Position numbers and translations under genes: made by a program
Shown here: one piece after another, positions 21,890-22,914 of the stretch
Numbering within the stretch: the first letter of the stretch is position 1
Layout: each line of letters begins with the position of its first letter
The notes under the pieces: generated by a model
Seen by the model: the letters and a program-made list of their open reading frames with translations, nothing else
Database searches by the model: none
Told to the model about the DNA's origin: nothing
Source of the DNA: Sphingomonadales bacterium
Lineage (GTDB): Bacteria; Pseudomonadota; Alphaproteobacteria; Sphingomonadales; Sphingomonadaceae
Assembly: GCA_020200935.1 (NCBI GenBank)
Contig: JAIVHR010000001.1
Coordinates: 1-22,914, forward strand
Direction of reading: 5' to 3'
Length of the DNA: 22,914 bases

Positions 21890-22914
21890 CTATTCCTCGC
21901 CGAGCAGATGCTCGCGCCAGAACATCAGGCTGGTGTAGAAATAATAATCGGCATTTTCCTTCTTGCGAAAGCCGTGGCCTTCGTTGGCGGCGAGGAAGTG
22001 CCAGGCATCCTGGCCGTTGGCGCGCACCGCGGCGATCATCTGATCGGCTTCGGACGCCGGCACGCGCGGATCGTTGGCGCGAAATTCGAGATCGCGACGA
22101 CGCAGTTGGCGGCATCGAAGCGGTCGCCATAAAGAATCGCGCTCGCATAGCACATATAGCCGCCATAGGAGCCGCCGGTGACCGCCATCGTCTCCGCATC
22201 GATCAGCGGATCGGCGGCCAGCGTATCGAGGAAGGCGCCGATATCGCGGACCGAATTTTCCCGCTGGTCCGGCCCGTTGTCGAGCGCGACGAAGCGCTTG
22301 CCGAAGCCCGAAGAACCGCGGACGTTGGGAAAGAAGATCGCCACGCCGAGCTCGTTGATCAGATAATTGTCGCGGCCGAGGAAGGTCGCGGTCGACTGGC
22401 TCTCGGGGCCACCGTGAATGTCGACGATCAGCGGCCGCGCGCCGGGGAAACGCGTGGGATCGGGGCGGTAGAGGAAGCCCGACATGGCTTCGCCGTCATA
22501 GCTCTCGATCTCGACCAGCTCGGGCAGGACGTTGGCCTCGGGATCGAGCCCGCCCATCTCGCTCGTCGTCCAGCGGGTGACGGCGAGCGTCGCGGGATCG
22601 ACGCTGTAAGCGTCGGCCGCAGCCTGGTTCGAGACGAAGGTGAAGCCGACCGCGCCCCAGGGCGCGATCTCTAGATCGTAGATCACGCCGGGCGGCAGAT
22701 CGACTTCGCGCGTCGCCCCGCTGGCCACATCATAGAGCTTGAGCTCGGACCGGCCGGCGGCATTGACGACAAAGGCGATGAAGCTGCCGTCCTCGGCAAT
22801 GTCGAAGCTGTCGACGTCCCATTGCTCCTCGACGACCGGGGTGAAGTTCTGGGCCTCGGGATCGTAGGTGCCGAGCCGCTTGAAGTCCGAACCCTCGTCC
22901 GAGGAGACCCAGAG
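21890..22914 (-). pseudogene. S9 family peptidase (acylaminoacyl/dipeptidyl type), partial and frame-disrupted
   Basis: The gene enters at the right edge in an open frame (LWVSSDEGSDFKRLGTYDPE), giving the end of a beta-propeller and then the hydrolase domain: LIVDIHGGPESQ, FFPNVRGSSGFGKRF and the nucleophile motif GGSYGGYM. After DAANCVVAISNF (near 22085) this frame ends in unrelated sequence at 22036. In another frame the DNA continues with RANDPRVPASEADQMIAAVR, NEGHGFRKKENADYYFYTS and WREHLLGEE to a TAG at 21890. That is the normal C-terminus with the catalytic Asp and His. About 50 residues usually lying between ISNF and ANDPRVP are absent. The catalytic Ser is thus separated from Asp and His by a frame change, so the product should be inactive unless the lesion is an assembly error. 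Confidence 0.78.

Noticed and set aside
21008..22132. 374-codon plus-strand frame across nadA and the S9 peptidase remnant
   Set aside because: Antisense to nadA, crosses the inverted repeat, and has no recognisable motif.

Overview
The window is a GC-rich, densely coded piece of an alphaproteobacterial chromosome. The best fit is the order Sphingomonadales. This rests on the conserved run TIGR02300-type protein, tRNA-Ala, aroA, cmk, rpsA, ihfB, on the molybdopterin/pgsA block, and on an inverted repeat at 21805-21884 of a kind I recall as common in sphingomonad genomes. Most of the window is housekeeping. I see no CRISPR array, insertion sequence, phage, toxin or defence cassette, and I cannot support a claim of a new multi-gene system.

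Layout. 1-1448 (minus): pgsA, an exported YciI-like protein, moaD and a partial moaE, closely packed as one operon. 1668-2975 (plus): an LplT-like MFS transporter. 2979-3170: a small membrane protein. 3290-6814: acyl-CoA-type metabolism, with a CitE/HpcH-like lyase divergent from an enoyl-CoA hydratase, then an unknown exported protein and a nitronate monooxygenase/FabK-like flavoprotein behind a perfect 20-bp palindrome. 6943-9169: a low-GC lipoprotein, a Tat-like exported dienelactone hydrolase, and an unknown tail-anchored protein. 9277-9463: tRNA-Ala(GGC) followed by two degenerate copies of its own 3' end.

9512-14667 is the translation and replication core: the TIGR02300 protein divergent from aroA-cmk (4-bp overlap), then rpsA with a probable terminator, ihfB, tRNA-Leu(UAA) and a 52-residue hydrophilic protein. 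14735-22914 holds a lipoprotein solute-binding gene, a DUF4112 protein, nadC coupled to a prolyl oligopeptidase, a DUF2254 membrane protein, nadA, and the end of an S9 peptidase.

The most notable feature lies in this last third. Two genes carry apparent internal out-of-frame deletions with their native C-terminal coding sequence still readable in another frame: the solute-binding protein near 15885 and the S9 peptidase near 22080. A third gene (DUF2254) has no stop codon before it runs 355 nt into the next gene. This is either a local patch of gene decay or a set of assembly errors. The sequence alone cannot decide which.
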